From: Eremophila alpestris peregrina
Taxonomy: Eukaryota > Chordata > Aves > Passeriformes > Alaudidae
Length of the DNA: 64,000 nucleotides
NCBI GenBank assembly: GCA_009792885.1
Contig: WMCF01000014.1
Coordinates: forward strand, 11,055,924-11,119,923
Reading direction: 5' to 3'
The notes beneath the pieces are model-generated. The model was not told the DNA's origin. It saw only the letters and a list, made by a program, of their open reading frames with translations, and ran no database searches. Positions 11,960 through 21,942 of the stretch are shown here, one piece after another (positions within the stretch are counted from its first letter, which is position 1; every line of letters begins with the position of its first letter). Position numbers and translations under genes: made by a program.

Positions 11960-12450
11960 CATATTCTTTGTTCCCCACTTTAATGGAAGCCTCCTCCAAA
12001 GCACCCAGCGGCTGATTTAAATCACAATAAGGCGCTGACTCCGGCTCACAAAAAAACCAAGGAAACAGACATTTATGGTTTAAATCTGGTCTGACACCTG
12101 ACCTTAGCTGTGACTGCTGTGCCAGCAAACAGCAACAACAACAAAAAAAGGCTCAATTTAAAGCCTGTTCTTGTTAACGCGGAGTGTTAGATATAACTGT
12201 GAAATTCCGGCTTTTGTGGGGTTAATTGCATAACTCTTTGCTGTGCTTTAACAAGATGTTTTGTAGCTGAATAGCTGTGATTTCCTTTGTTTCTTTCTGT
12301 GGGCCGAAGGTAGTTTAAGAGGGGAAATTAGCCATTTAATTATTATGAGTGCAGGAAAAGTAAAAAGACCATATGGTTTGCTGTTGAAATTAGTCACAAG
12401 AAACTTTTTTTTTTTTTAATAATATGTGATATTTTTAACAAGCAGATGTG
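11960..12450. promoter_or_regulatory. Candidate conserved noncoding element beside the CpG island
   Basis: Complex AT-rich sequence with 'taattattatgag' near 12337, 'taatggaagcctcc' near 11982 and an AT-hook-like T-run at 12404-12418. It has no transposon similarity and no long frame. Its position immediately next to a CpG-dense core suggests a promoter/enhancer pair. This is inference from texture; no alignment was possible. Confidence 0.4.
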
Positions 12451-13230
12451 AAGCCACGGCGTCTCCCACAAGAGCTTTGCCAGGCTTATCTATTGTACCA
12501 AGTGCTGCAGGGGGGTATTTTTAGCACCGGGGGTCGTTGCAGGGAGGAAGAGGGTAAGGAGGGCTGGTTGCAAGGCAAGCTGGAGGCAGAGCAGGGTGGG
12601 CAGGGACTGGCCTCTGATTCCAGCACAGCTGATGTTCCTCTGTGGGACTCGGGGTCCCGGACCAGCGCCGGAAAGGATGGTGAGCCCAGGCCACTGCTAC
12701 AGGGTATCTGCTCTGTTCCTTGCTGTCTTGAGCACCTGAGCATCTCTTCACTGGCCTGGGCTGCTACTCCTGCCCCAGCAGGTGTCCTTCCAAAGGGCCT
12801 GTGTTTCTCTATTGGCTTGCTTCCTGTCCTGATTCTCCCTCCAGTTCCTCACTGAAGCCTTTTCTTCTGTCTTCCACGGCTCGCTCACTGTTCTAGGCTA
12901 GTGACTCCAGCACAGCGGGATTGTGGTGGCATTCCAAGAGGCACTAGCTTTCCCAAATTACAGTTTAAAAGCAGCAGTAGGAGCCCTGTGAGCTGTGAGC
13001 AGTGCTGCTCAGCCAGGGGAAATGCTGCCCGTGAGGCCAGGCGAGATGCACGCTCAGCTCCCAGCTCCCCTCGGGACTCAGCTTTGCTGGGAGCAGGCAG
13101 CAGCTGCCTCTCACAGATGCACGTCTGCTCCTCCTTCCCCGTCCTCCTGGGGGCCATTGGAAGTCTTTGCCTGATATTTTTGGCACCTGTAGGTACAGCG
13201 TGTTGACCCCTCTCCCTGATAACACAGATC
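12451..13230. other. G+C-rich intergenic segment
   Basis: Elevated G+C with several overlapping frames (12448-12855 plus, 12486-12743 minus, 12885-13157 minus, 12901-13206 plus). None carries a recognisable domain and they are mutually exclusive. A donor-like 'tgtaggtaca' lies at 13189 but has no convincing exon in front of it. Confidence 0.5.
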
Positions 13231-13959
13231 CCATGGCGTAATTCTGAAAATTCATTTGTGTGTTTTCTGTTTCTCAGCCAGCTTTATGTTGTTGTTTTTT
13301 TTCTCCTTCACCTTAATCTGTTTTCCCTCTCATCCTATTCTTTGTTTGTAAGGGAAGTTTCATAAATGAAAACAGAGACATACCATTGCCTTTATTCATT
13401 GTTTTTTATCACTTATCTAGATAGAGAGGTTGTAGATTAAAGAGGTTAGAGGTCACAGTTTGGAGAGGCACAGATTTTATCTAGCAAAGCTGTGCTGCCT
13501 TTCCCCTACCTTGCCTAAATTTACTTTGTATTAAACTTTTGCAGAAGGCAGATAAATAATAAACGAAGTAAAATGTAAGGGAAGTGAGTATTGCTTTACA
13601 AGAACTTCAGAACATTTGAATAACAAGAATGACACCAGGTTACTTTTGTACTGATTCGTGGCCAGACCAGTAATGTCCAACCCAGCAAGAAATACTCTGG
13701 TTTTGCTGCTAACCCATGCAATCCTTTTGGTATTGGTGGGTTTGCACAAAAAGGGCAGGATTTGAGCCCTTCAGGAAATTTTGAACCAAGTGCTTGATCA
13801 TTGCATTGCTCATGCTGCAGTGCAGGAACTCAATTAGGTTGGCATTTACTGTGTGCAGGAACACCTACGCTCCTTTTCAGGCCCCTGACACCGGAGAGCT
13901 GTAACACTGTATTGAATTGTAGGCAGCTCTTGAACAGTGCTGCTTTTTAGATTGAGCCT
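13231..13959. other. AT-rich intergenic DNA
   Basis: No gene, repeat or RNA recognised. Confidence 0.5.
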
Positions 13960-14545
13960 TTCGGGGAGTTATCACTGTTCTGATGTTTAATTTGAATCTT
14001 CTTTTCTCATTTCATATTCCCCGTTGCAGCCAAAGGATTTCTAATACTTCTTTAACACAAACAATCAAGGGGCCTGGTTTGCTTTTGCCTGAAATTCAGG
14101 AATTAGTCAAGTCCCCTTATCAAGATAATTCAATAAGCTCTTCCTGTTCAAAATCACCCAATTGAATGGCCTGTGGTATCTGTTCCTTCCGTTCCCTTTT
14201 TTCCTGCCTGCCTGCCTTCTTCTTCCTCTCTGTTTCTCTACACCAGTTCTAATTATTTTACGCTCAAATGATAAATGAGTTTCAAATAATTAGAGGTGGT
14301 ATAAAGGACCACAGCTGGGAGATTTATGCCAGCCGAGCCGTCCGAACAAAGAGCCTTCTGTGGGTATCGTTTTTCTCTCTGGACTTTGAAGCCCTGTTCT
14401 GCTGTCTCCACCTTCAAAGAGCTATATCATTTTTAACCCACATAATTTTATTCTCCTTTTTCATACCTGGGCAATGTCACAGGCCCTTATTAAGGAGCAG
14501 ACCAAATGTCAAAGTTTTGTTGTAAATCAGCAGGAAGCCAGTAAC
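13960..14545. promoter_or_regulatory. Candidate conserved noncoding element with paired TAATTA sites
   Basis: A complex AT-rich block holding a perfect 11-bp inverted repeat (14248-14258 and 14284-14294) whose arms contain TAATTA-type homeodomain cores, a 'caattaggttgg'-like stretch upstream, and 'tataaaggaccac' near 14301. There is no transposon similarity. The frames at 13983-14165 and 14268-14525 have no recognisable product. It resembles a developmental enhancer by texture only. Confidence 0.4.
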
Positions 14546-17420
14546 AAGTAGGGGTGAGAGGGCTCAGGGGAAGCCCTGTACAAGGACCCAAGTCAGATGT
14601 GTTGCCAGTTCATTAGAAAAGAGTGCTGTAAAAGATAAACCACCTCCAACTTTCTTTAGGACAACTTAGTAACAATAACAACATTGGATTACTTTTGCAT
14701 GGGCCCCTGGCCAGACTGGTCCTGTCATCTGGAAATAAAGGCAAACCTGCCTGACTTCTGCAAATGTTAAGCAGTGTTATTGCCTGCTGCTAAATTTTTT
14801 GAGAAAAAGTATTAATTTTTGAAGTCAGATAAATAAATAAACGGGCATCCAGCACAAGAACATCTGAGAAAGAACCTTTGAGAGAGACTATGTTATTAGT
14901 GATTCTCTTTCCTTTTTCATACTCTCCTGGCAACTTCCTATAAAGTTTGAAAGGAGAGAAACTTGTCCTATCATAAAACAACACAGCTGAAACCCATCCT
15001 CTCTGAGGCTCAAGCAAGGGCTTCATTCTCTGGCTGCAAGGAGCTTCTGCTGAATCAGAACAATGTTTTGCATGCTGCTGTCTAACAATTGAAAGAGAAG
15101 TTGCAATGCCAAGCTGATGTGAAAACCGGTTTGAGTTTTTCTTTCCTCTCTAGAGCAAGACCCTCAGCTGTGCACATGCATTGCCATATGAGTACAGGAG
15201 GGGAGGGAGACTGGAGGTGGAGAGACGGGTTTAGCACAGAAGTATTTGGTGCAGACCTGTGGAAACTGGTTTTTTTTCCCTGGGAAAGCTTCCTGGACTC
15301 TCTAGTTCTGGTATATGTGGTGATGGTAAAGGTATAAATACCTGTAATGTATCTTTTCTTGTTCAGCTATAAAAATGAAGGTAAAAGCCAACAATTAATA
15401 TTTAGGGTAGTGCCTAATATGATTTCTGATAGGTGAGAAGGTGAAGACAGCTTCAGTTTCTCAGAGAGATAGAACGGTAGAAAGTGTGGCCCATGACCAC
15501 ACCAGCTCTTTCCCTTAAGGCTTTGTTTTGCTTTTTTGTTTGGTTCTTTGTTTGGTGTTTAGGCTGTTAGCTCACTGTGCTGGCTCCTTTAAACTCCTCT
15601 GTGGATCTGCTAGCATGATGCTGTGTTGCTGCAACCTGTGAGTGGGTGCTGTCTGCTGCAGTAGTAGCAATCAGTGACTATCAGCATTTTCACTGTGAAA
15701 AAAATGAATGCCTTAAAACTTATTTATCTACTGAGCTTTTCCACCATAACTTGCCTTGCTTTGCCAGCTGCTGGAAAATCTGAACTGAGAGCAGTGAGTG
15801 TGAGAGAGGGATGTATCTTCACTTTCTCCAGGATGAAGCCACAAACTCCCTCTCAGTTCACTGGAACAACTGTGTTTGTGCAACTTTGCATGGGAACAAA
15901 ACCAAACTTTCCCTCTCATTTTTCAGCCAGGAAGGATGAGCAAACACATATCATAGAAACAGAGTATTTTGTGAATGTTGAAATATGGGCACTATGTACA
16001 ACAGTTTTGATCATGGTAGAGCAATTGCCATGAAGATGTGCCATCCACATTTGATTGACATCATCACTTTGAATCCTTTAGCAGAGTTAGGGAACTGCAT
16101 GTCCAGTCAGACAGTTGAATGAATGAAGACCCCATATTTTCAGGTACAGCAACTTTATTGGTGTGTTGCTTTGGCATACAAAAATATGTAATCTGGAGAG
16201 AATGTAAGACAACACTATGAATCAGAATATGTGGGGTATTTCTTCCTAGCCAGTGCAAAAAATCCAACGAACACAAAAAAGAATAAACATGTAAAATAAG
16301 TCTGTTAGGGAGTAGCTGTAGTAAGAAGACTGGAAAAGGAACCAGAAAAAAAAAGAAGGGAGATCGGGTCTGTGGACTATGCTGAAGGCAAGAATTAATT
16401 TCTCACAAGGGAAGGGATGAAGCAGCCTGGCAAACTACACCTGCCCAGAGGAGGCAGTGATGATAAAAGTGGAGGAGAAAGGGATGAAAAAAGGAAAAGG
16501 AAAACCCCACATTTGTCTCAACAGAGCAATACTTCTAATTCCACACTGTAAGACTGGTGACTTGTGGCTATGATCCTCCAGAAAAATATCCCATACTTTA
16601 CATATCTAAAATACATGTTCCAGTAAATGGCTGACTTGCCTGGATTCTGTTGCATGGATTGGCTGTCTATGCCACACAGGTGTTCAATAACTGTGTGTTA
16701 TAGATTATGAAGCTCAAAGAAAGGTCATTTCATTGACAATTGTTTGTGAGCAGTGTTAGTTAAACCCCTTTTGACTCTGCCTCTCTATTTCCAAACCCTT
16801 TGTGAAGCTATGGCAAAGTTTGAGGAGTACCCAGAGGGGTTTCTGCAGGCTCCATGTCTGGCACACACTGCAAACATCATCACTGAATCAGTATTTCCAT
16901 GGGCTTATGGCTGGTGTGCAAGCACAAGACCACCCTGGCAAGGTGTGATCTAAAAAAATAGGAGGATACTGAGGAAAATTTGTTAGCAGAGCAGTGCAAA
17001 ATGATTTAACTCAGAAGTTTTTGTAATCTTGGCCAAACACATTTACAACATCCAGCTCGTTCTCTAGTTAGGTGGTCTGGAGACTGAATTCATCTCGGGG
17101 GCCAAAATATGAAATATTTGGGAATTCTGGCAGGCTCCATGCAACTATTCATGCTTGTTTGTCTCGCAATGTTTCTTTGCATAATGATTGGGAAAGGGTG
17201 GAATAAACACAGTGATGTTTAAAACATTAGAATGTTTTGTATTGAGACATTACTGACCCCCATTTAGATTTTCAGCAACAAGGCAAAATGATTGCTTTAG
17301 AGATAATAGTACTTCTTTTATGTTGGATATGTGTCCAAGAGCTCTTTCTCTGCTTGCAGCACCACTTGGGAGGAAGTAGAAATACCTTTGCAGACTTAAA
17401 TCCTGCTCAAGATTGTGGGT
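14546..17420. other. Intergenic DNA, nothing recognised
   Basis: About 2.9 kb without a supported gene. A G/T-rich patch lies at 15521-15561 and a TATA-like 'ggtataaatacc' near 15330 (unsupported as a promoter). The open frames at 15674-16033 and 15728-15919 are on opposite strands and match no family. Confidence 0.5.
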
Positions 17421-17448
17421 GGATTTTTTTTTGTTGGTTTTTTTTTTA
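17421..17448 (+). repeat. G/T-rich low-complexity tract
   Basis: Short T-runs interrupted by GTTGG. It is the plus-strand G/T counterpart of the C/A islands. Confidence 0.75.
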
Positions 17449-17888
17449 GTTCAGAGAGCCACTTCTCTTGCTCTTGCAGCAGACAGAAGGTGCCCCAGAC
17501 TAGAGATCCATTGCAAATACAGACTGTTACAAACACATTTGACCAGCAATTCCAGACAAACTTTCCATCATATTTGCCAAGTCCATGGAGATGGTTTGGT
17601 TTTTTCTGTGGGCAGAGAAGTGTCAAAAATGCTCAACCTGTTTGTGGACGTGTACAAGGCACCCACAAGGCTGCACACAGAATAGCTGAGGTGCCCGTGG
17701 GCAGCACTCAGGGGTACCAAGCAGTGTTCTGGGCACTCACAGAACAAATGGAACTTGTTGCTGTGACCAGCACATGGTGTCTCTCCTGCACATATTTTGT
17801 CCTCAACACTGCCCTCCTGCTTATGGGGTTTCCATTCAAAAGGGACAGATCTATTATTGTTTAAATCACTGTGAGGGGGCCAAGCTCC
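17449..17888. other. Intergenic up to the assembly gap
   Basis: Unique DNA. A frame at 17415-17864 stays open for 149 codons, and the minus-strand frame at 17568-18332 is open only because it crosses the N run. Neither has a recognisable domain. Confidence 0.5.
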
Positions 17889-18243
17889 NNNNNNNNNNNN
17901 NNNNNNNNNNNNNNNNNNNNNNNNNNNNNNNNNNNNNNNNNNNNNNNNNNNNNNNNNNNNNNNNNNNNNNNNNNNNNNNNNNNNNNNNNNNNNNNNNNNN
18001 NNNNNNNNNNNNNNNNNNNNNNNNNNNNNNNNNNNNNNNNNNNNNNNNNNNNNNNNNNNNNNNNNNNNNNNNNNNNNNNNNNNNNNNNNNNNNNNNNNNN
18101 NNNNNNNNNNNNNNNNNNNNNNNNNNNNNNNNNNNNNNNNNNNNNNNNNNNNNNNNNNNNNNNNNNNNNNNNNNNNNNNNNNNNNNNNNNNNNNNNNNNN
18201 NNNNNNNNNNNNNNNNNNNNNNNNNNNNNNNNNNNNNNNNNNN
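17889..18243. other. Assembly gap (355 N)
   Basis: An uninterrupted run of 355 N. Translations across it are artefacts. The right edge is a (CCCCT)n tract, which suggests the assembler failed in a C-rich tandem repeat or very G+C-rich sequence. Confidence 0.99.
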
Positions 18244-18277
18244 CCCCTCCCCTCCCCTCCCCTTCCCTTCCCTCCCC
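18244..18277 (+). repeat. (CCCCT)n tract at gap edge
   Basis: 34 bases made only of C and T with seven runs of three or four C. The minus strand has seven G-runs of three or four, more than enough for an intramolecular G-quadruplex. The array probably continues into the gap. Confidence 0.9.
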
Positions 18278-18689
18278 ATGTCCCAGTGCTTGGACTGTTG
18301 ATGGGAGAGGACTCAAGTGTCTCTGCTTTCAATTAGTTGTCTTTAACTAAGAAGAAGTTTCAATACTGGTTTTTGGGATCTTATACACAAAACCATTCAG
18401 TACAGTTTTAATGCAAGTCTGATAAGCCAAACTCTGTTCAGGCTCCAGGAAAATGTGGCCATTCTGGCTTTGATGAGTATGCATACTGCATAAATCTGCA
18501 TGAAACGTGGCTCACTCTGTCTACTCATTCACAAGCCCAATGATCCATTTTGCACTGAGGGAGAGAATCAGCAACTTGCATATACATCCAGGGATTTAGC
18601 TAAGTGCATCACCACATACAGACACCAGAGCTCACGTACCCAGGGCACCTTCTAAGAGCACAGTTAATGCCACCTCTTGCCAGATCTCC
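18278..18689. other. Intergenic, nothing recognised
   Basis: Unique DNA with no supported feature. Confidence 0.5.
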
Positions 18690-19460
18690 TCTTGCAAGGA
18701 AATGAAATCATTTCCAAAACTGCAAATGAATAATTAATATGTTGTCAAGAAATTAATATTGTCCTCAAAGTGTTTTGAGGTAGCACCTGATCCTGCAAAC
18801 AACCTTATCTTCACGTAAAGCAGGTTGCAGGCTCAGGGCATTCCTTGCCATGTCAAATAATCATTATCTTTTCAACAATATCAGGGGAATCTGGTTTTTC
18901 TTCTGCTGCTCGCTTTTGCGCACTGTGGAGCACTTGGATGCTCATTAACATACATGTCCCTTCCAATTTCACTCTCATTTGCACTGTGTTAACAGCTACT
19001 TTTTCATCTTTGCTCAGACAAACGATGGCCTTTGTAACCAGGAATAGAATTAGTCGCAAGTGGAAACCTGTTTTAATGAGGCCAAATTGTTATTTAACTC
19101 CAAATGTGTACAGTATTTTTTTTTGTCTAAATCTCCTTTAATTTATCCCTAGTATTAATTATATCTTATCATAAACAGGCCTTGGAAATACTCACTCCTT
19201 CAGCTGAGTTCCAAACAGAGCCTCATGCCAGAGCACCATATTAATAAGGTAAAATAAAAAAGGGGGAGAAGGAGGGAAGCTCCTTTTGTCTAATTTTCCC
19301 AAAACTTCTGATTAAAATAAATGAGATCACTGGAATTTATATAGGCAAATTTGGCAGCTCCCTTATATTTACTGAAACTGTGACATAAATCAAAACTGAG
19401 ACTCTCCAAGAATGTGTTATTTGTTATCAGAGTAATTATGTGTTAGTGACTCACACATGA
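18690..19460. promoter_or_regulatory. Candidate conserved noncoding element
   Basis: A long AT-rich, complex block with 'aataattaatat' near 18729, 'aaattaatattg' near 18751, 'attaattatatc' near 19154 and 'attaaaataaat' near 19312, and no transposon similarity. Frames at 18845-19141 and 18853-19059 overlap on opposite strands and have no recognised domain. Among the blocks of this kind it is the longest. Conservation is assumed, not seen. Confidence 0.4.
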
Positions 19461-19507
19461 ATAAGGTACTTCTGTTACAGCTGTTTATTAGAGTTTTCTT
19501 GGCTTCC

Positions 19508-19562
19508 ATTTCTTGCTCTGCCACTGCCTTGCTTCATGACCTTAGGGAAGTTTCTGTGTTTT
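19508..19562 (+). repeat. Possible ancient MIR-like SINE remnant
   Basis: The stretch 'cttgctctgccactgcc' followed by 'catgaccttagggaagttt' follows the order of the conserved MIR core (descriptor ending 'tgaccttgggcaagt'). MIR copies are rare and very old in birds. The match is short and judged from memory of the consensus. Confidence 0.35.
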
Positions 19563-20091
19563 GATTAATTCAAATGATGTGCATATGTATATGGCTGTAC
19601 ATACACACACAACTGTATAAATATGTAGTCATTTCCTGCTAAAAGAACATTTCAAAATGCTGTAAAAGACAAAATGAAGATGACCTAGAGACTTTGCTTG
19701 TTAGCATACCTTCTTTATTTAACTATGTACATAAGCCAGAGCTATTCAGGTAACATCCAGAAGTATGGAGTCACAATTCATGGATCAACATGAATTTTTA
19801 GGTGAAACAGCAACTGTCTCTCATAACTTCCCCTCTCCCCACCACCCCAAAATGACTTATTCACAATAACAACAAGAAGGTATTGTTTCTTCATTAACCC
19901 AGCAGTTCTTGCCCACTTAGAGAAAGAATTTGGAAAACTATGTGTTGTTACAGTGCCATCTGGTGATTCCCGCACACAAGTGGGTGAAGATCGTTCATCA
20001 GTGCTACTACTGCTCTGCATTACTTAGCATACTTCCTCAGGCAGCTTGTCGTGCTGATCTTTTTTCTTTCTTTTTTTTTTTTTTTAACTCT
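19563..20091. other. Intergenic with poly-T tract
   Basis: No gene seen. A T-rich tract with few C interruptions lies at 20058-20085. Confidence 0.55.
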
Positions 20092-20285
20092 TTAGCATTT
20101 TAATGCGCAGGAAATTTCAACAAATGGCAATCAAAACATTTTCCAAATGTACTCCTAATCAAGTTTATCAGTACCGGTTTGATTTTAAGAAATTGAAGGT
20201 AAAGCAAAGAAAAAATTTGTTTCTTAATCATTCATAATTCATCAGAAGCCTGATTGCGCCGGTGCTGCAGCCCTGGACAAAGGTA
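20092..20285. promoter_or_regulatory. Candidate conserved noncoding element
   Basis: A short complex block ('taatgcgcaggaaatttc' near 20100, 'ggaaatttc', 'aatcattcataattcatc' near 20226) without repeat similarity, ending at a slightly G+C-rich edge ('gattgcgccggtgctgcag'). Enhancer-like texture only. Confidence 0.3.
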
Positions 20286-21570
20286 TGTGCTCTTTTTGGT
20301 ACCCAGAAAGGGCTGTAGGTCTGTTGTTAGCATCCCATATGTTTTGCAAGGGATAAGCACTCTTCAAAGGGACTCTTTCCAGGAGATAAGCAAACATTAT
20401 TGGCTACCACTTCTCAGTGAACTGGAGAAGCCTGGTCCCTGTTTTACTTTTCAATGGAAAATTATAATGGAGAGGCTTGTTTAAGATGAGTCTTGAACAG
20501 AGCTGGAGTTAGAGCTGTGGGTGTCTGTTTCTCTTTTCCCACCTGAGAACTGGACATGCTTTCACTTCAGGTTGTGCACTTTTCTGATAACGTGGTGTAA
20601 TGCTGCTTTGGGGCCTGGCATGCCTCTTTTGTCAGGTTTTTCGGTCACTTTGCCCATTTTCCCCTCTCAGAAGTAAGAATAATGATTGCTTGGTTCCTCT
20701 GTAATAATTAAGTACTTGTGTGTAATTTTATTTAATAGACAATTAGGAGATTCTCCCAACCTGGGGGTCTTTTGAGGATGTTCTTATGTGCAGTCCTCAT
20801 GCAAGAGTGGAGTAGCTACTAGTAAAATTTAGCACTAAGTGAGCCTCTGAAGCTTCAGATCCTCTCCTGAGATATTCACATAACTGCAATGATTGTTTCC
20901 TCCACTTTAAAATAGATTGAAACAAAACAAAGAATCCTGTTGCAGGCAGAAGACCAGTTGGCCTCTAAAAATATTTTGCATGCTTTATTAATTTAGGTAG
21001 AGGCATATAAAATTCCAAATGTTGAGTATAAATAATTATTGAAAAGCAGTAACAAATCCACCATTTCCATTCCATCTTTTGATATTGTACAGGGGAAGGA
21101 GGACATTTTTCTCTCTTGCTTGCTCATTTATCCCAGAGGAAGTACAGTCCCCTCTCTTTCTGTTCAGGTGTTAGCTTTTGTCTACTCTGAAAAGCAACAT
21201 TTCTCTCCATCTTAAATATCTGCATGCCAGCTCAGTTCCAGCCTGCTGTGAATGGGGTCTTGAGGCAAAAGGTGTTTTTGGTCTTCTCCCAAATCCTTCT
21301 GAAAAGTCAATGTCCACTCTTTAATGAGTCTGCAGGTGAGGGTATCACAGCTCAAGGTGACAGTTCCCACTATTCCATGGAAATGGCATATGGTAGAAAA
21401 GACTGTTCATATAAGTTGCAATGGGTATGACCCAAAGGGCATTTTTAGAAACACATTCCCAAGAGCTAATAAAAATATATGGTATATATGCTTCAAAAAC
21501 TGAAGAAAGCAGTCAGAAGCAAAGAAGTGTGACATCTGCAGGCAGGGCCAGCTCTGAGAAGAGTTTGCTG
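20286..21570. other. Intergenic, nothing recognised
   Basis: Unique DNA with T-rich and A-rich patches. No supported gene or repeat. Confidence 0.5.
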
Positions 21571-21576
21571 TTTAAT

Positions 21577-21703
21577 TGGCCAAGTTAAACAAGATACAAT
21601 TAGGGCTAACATGGTCTCCTAGGATTCATAAACCCTTATTTGGAAATTCTGGGGAGATGGTGGGGAAGCAGTGGCTTTAATTGTATCTTGTTTAACTTGG
21701 CCA
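21577..21703. repeat. Perfect 26-bp inverted repeat, 75-bp spacer
   Basis: The left arm 21577-21602 is the exact reverse complement of the right arm 21678-21703, separated by 21603-21677. Each arm includes GTTAAACAAGATAC and a TGGCCA core. The left arm overlaps the palindrome TTGGCCAA (21576-21583), flanked by TTTAA and GTTAAA. RNA from either strand could form a 26-bp stem with a 75-nt loop. No transposon ends or target duplication were seen, so it may be a small foldback element, a long-loop hairpin RNA, or a template-switch product. Confidence 0.9.
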
Positions 21704-21942
21704 CTTTAATCACTTACACTTTTCTGACTTGGCTTCTTTCATAGATGTCACACCTTTGAGCAGCTGACTAGCCTTTCTTTTTACCCTTAATGTGACTTTT
21801 TCTGTATATTAACTGCTGCAAATCAGATGGAACCCACATTTGTTTTCAATTTGTTATATAACCAGATATGAATAATATTGTTAATATAATGGCTTAAGTT
21901 CTCTGCAATTTATATTCTTGAGAACAAAGGTCTTCTCTGCCA
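21704..21942. other. Intergenic, nothing recognised
   Basis: AT-rich spacer between the inverted repeat and a CR1 element. Confidence 0.6.

Noticed and set aside
11574..12128. Open frame of 184 codons on the minus strand
   Set aside because: It crosses the CpG-dense core and overlaps four other open frames on both strands. There is no domain, and the openness follows from low stop density in G+C-rich DNA.
15326..15345. TATA box
   Set aside because: A TATAAA-like string in AT-rich DNA without initiator, CpG or downstream exon.
17568..18350. Several long frames across the N run
   Set aside because: They stay open only because N codons cannot be stops.
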